Shown here one piece after another: positions 5,935-6,211 of a DNA stretch of 6,211 nucleotides. Below the pieces are notes generated by a model, which was not told the DNA's origin, did not search any database, and saw nothing but the letters and a program-made list of their open reading frames with translations. Made by a program: the position numbers and the translations under genes. The stretch lies in the NCBI GenBank assembly GCA_009785545.1, contig WQWD01000147.1:1-6211 (forward strand), given 5' to 3'. Numbering within the stretch: the stretch's first letter is position 1; every line of letters begins with the position of its first letter. This DNA is from Treponema sp. Lineage in GTDB: Bacteria; Spirochaetota; Spirochaetia; Treponematales; Breznakiellaceae.

Positions 5935-5965
5935 AAAAGGCTGCTCAATTATAGTCCTTTAATTT

Positions 5966-6009
5966 TACTTATTGTACAAGGAATTGAATAATTCCTTGTA
6001 CAATAAGTA
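5966..6009. repeat. 20-bp perfect hairpin in MITE copy B
   Basis: Arms 5966-5985 and 5990-6009 are exact complements around the loop GAAT. Neither difference between the two copies falls in the stem. Confidence 0.92.
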
Positions 6010-6022
6010 TTTACAATTGAAA

Positions 6023-6051
6023 ATAGTCAATTAATAAAATTAATTGACTAT
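6023..6051. repeat. 13-bp palindrome at one end of MITE copy B
   Basis: ATAGTCAATTAAT (6023-6035) and ATTAATTGACTAT (6039-6051) flank AAA. As in copy A, the terminal repeat is present twice, head to head, at this end only, which makes the element asymmetric. Confidence 0.85.
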
Positions 6052-6075
6052 AGAACAGCCTTTTAAATCTCTATT

Positions 6076-6211
6076 CTACCAAATAACGGATGCTACTATT
6101 ACTGCGCCAATGGTGACAATTGTTGGAATGACAACAGTTGACCAGAAAATGTATCCGTAAGCTTCTTTGTGTGTACAGCCAATAATACCAAGGAATACAA
6201 ATATAGCAGAA
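6076..6211 (-). CDS. C-terminal 44 residues of an unidentified membrane protein (partial)
   Basis: The open frame enters from the right edge and ends at TAG 6076-6078. The visible end has two hydrophobic stretches (SAIFVFLGIIGC, then TVVIPTIVTIGAVIVASVIW) around a polar turn THKEAYGYIFWS. This is the look of the last one or two helices of a polytopic transporter. A GntP-like or related carboxylate permease crossed my mind from the HK-Y-IF pattern, but 44 residues cannot support a family call. Its terminator (from 6064) is interrupted by MITE copy B. Confidence 0.7.
   Translation of the reverse strand, partial: SAIFVFLGIIGCTHKEAYGYIFWSTVVIPTIVTIGAVIVASVIW

Larger units (their letters stand above)
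5950..6052 (+). mobile_element. MITE-like element, copy B (99 bp plus flanking TA)
   Basis: The element spans 5952-6050, with TA at 5950-5951 and 6051-6052. It is 97 of 99 bases identical to the reverse complement of the element at 3756-3854; the differences are at 6018 and 6020. It has the same terminal repeats, no coding capacity and the same two hairpins. The near identity implies recent spread. The insertion point is a TA in the loop of a terminator hairpin. Confidence 0.87.
5935..6064 (-). terminator. Rho-independent terminator split by MITE copy B
   Basis: Reading the minus strand, AAAAGGCTGTTC (6064-6053) can pair with GAGCAGCCTTTT (5946-5935). This is a 12-bp stem with one G-U, and the U-run extends to 5933. 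The G-U pair would be a C/A mismatch on the plus strand, so the structure is tuned for minus-strand RNA. The stem begins 11 nt after the stop of the membrane-protein gene. Without the 101-bp insertion the loop would be only TAATT. The arms are now about 106 nt apart with the MITE hairpins between them. Confidence 0.75.

Noticed and set aside
3857..5949. Evidence that the segment between the MITEs has inverted since insertion
   Set aside because: The two flanks of copy B still form a terminator stem when the element is removed, so they are original neighbours.
1..6211. CRISPR array, phage or toxin-antitoxin system
   Set aside because: No regularly spaced repeats, no cas, phage structural or toxin-like proteins, and all substantial frames are otherwise explained.

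Overview
The window looks like spirochaete DNA, most likely Treponema or a close relative. It is AT-rich. The gene order hprK - ptsH - NtrY-like sensor kinase, next to a divergent PlsC-type acyltransferase, and the gene content (HPr and HPr kinase with no PTS permease in view) fit that group. This assignment rests on remembered gene order and protein character, not on a database search.

Left part (1-3411), conserved chromosomal core. On the minus strand hprK (1388-2377), ptsH (1112-1378) and a sensor histidine kinase (1-1110, running off the left edge) form a tight operon: 9 bp separate hprK from ptsH, and 1 bp separates the ptsH stop from a TTG start of the kinase. HPr keeps both His15 and Ser46, so HprK has its usual target. 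The arrangement suggests a regulatory rather than a sugar-transporting PTS. A divergent plsC (2556-3323) lies across a 178-bp intergenic region that holds two copies of a GATAC/GTATC palindrome. A tRNA-Gln(CTG) gene (3341-3411) follows plsC and has its own promoter inside the plsC 3' end.

Right part (3412-6211), an eroded accessory region. It contains, in order: a frameshifted, doubly truncated alpha/beta-hydrolase remnant abutting the tRNA 3' end; a 99-bp MITE-like element (copy A); an ABC-2 type permease; an XRE-TPR regulator; a roughly 230-bp non-coding stretch; the same MITE in opposite orientation (copy B); and the C-terminus of an unidentified membrane protein. The regulator-permease pair looks like a regulator / ATPase / permease operon that has lost its ATPase and the first codons of the permease by internal deletion.

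The most interesting structure is the MITE pair. The two 99-bp copies differ at only two bases. They have TAGTC...GACTA ends flanked by TA, and they carry a perfect 20-bp hairpin and a second 13-bp hairpin. Copy B sits in the loop of what reads as a Rho-independent terminator: removing it with one TA restores a 12-bp stem, a 5-nt loop and a U-run just downstream of the membrane-protein gene. Copy A supplies the permease stop codon, and removing it joins the permease and the hydrolase remnant in one reading frame. The two copies form a long inverted repeat around the 2.1-kb regulator-permease segment.
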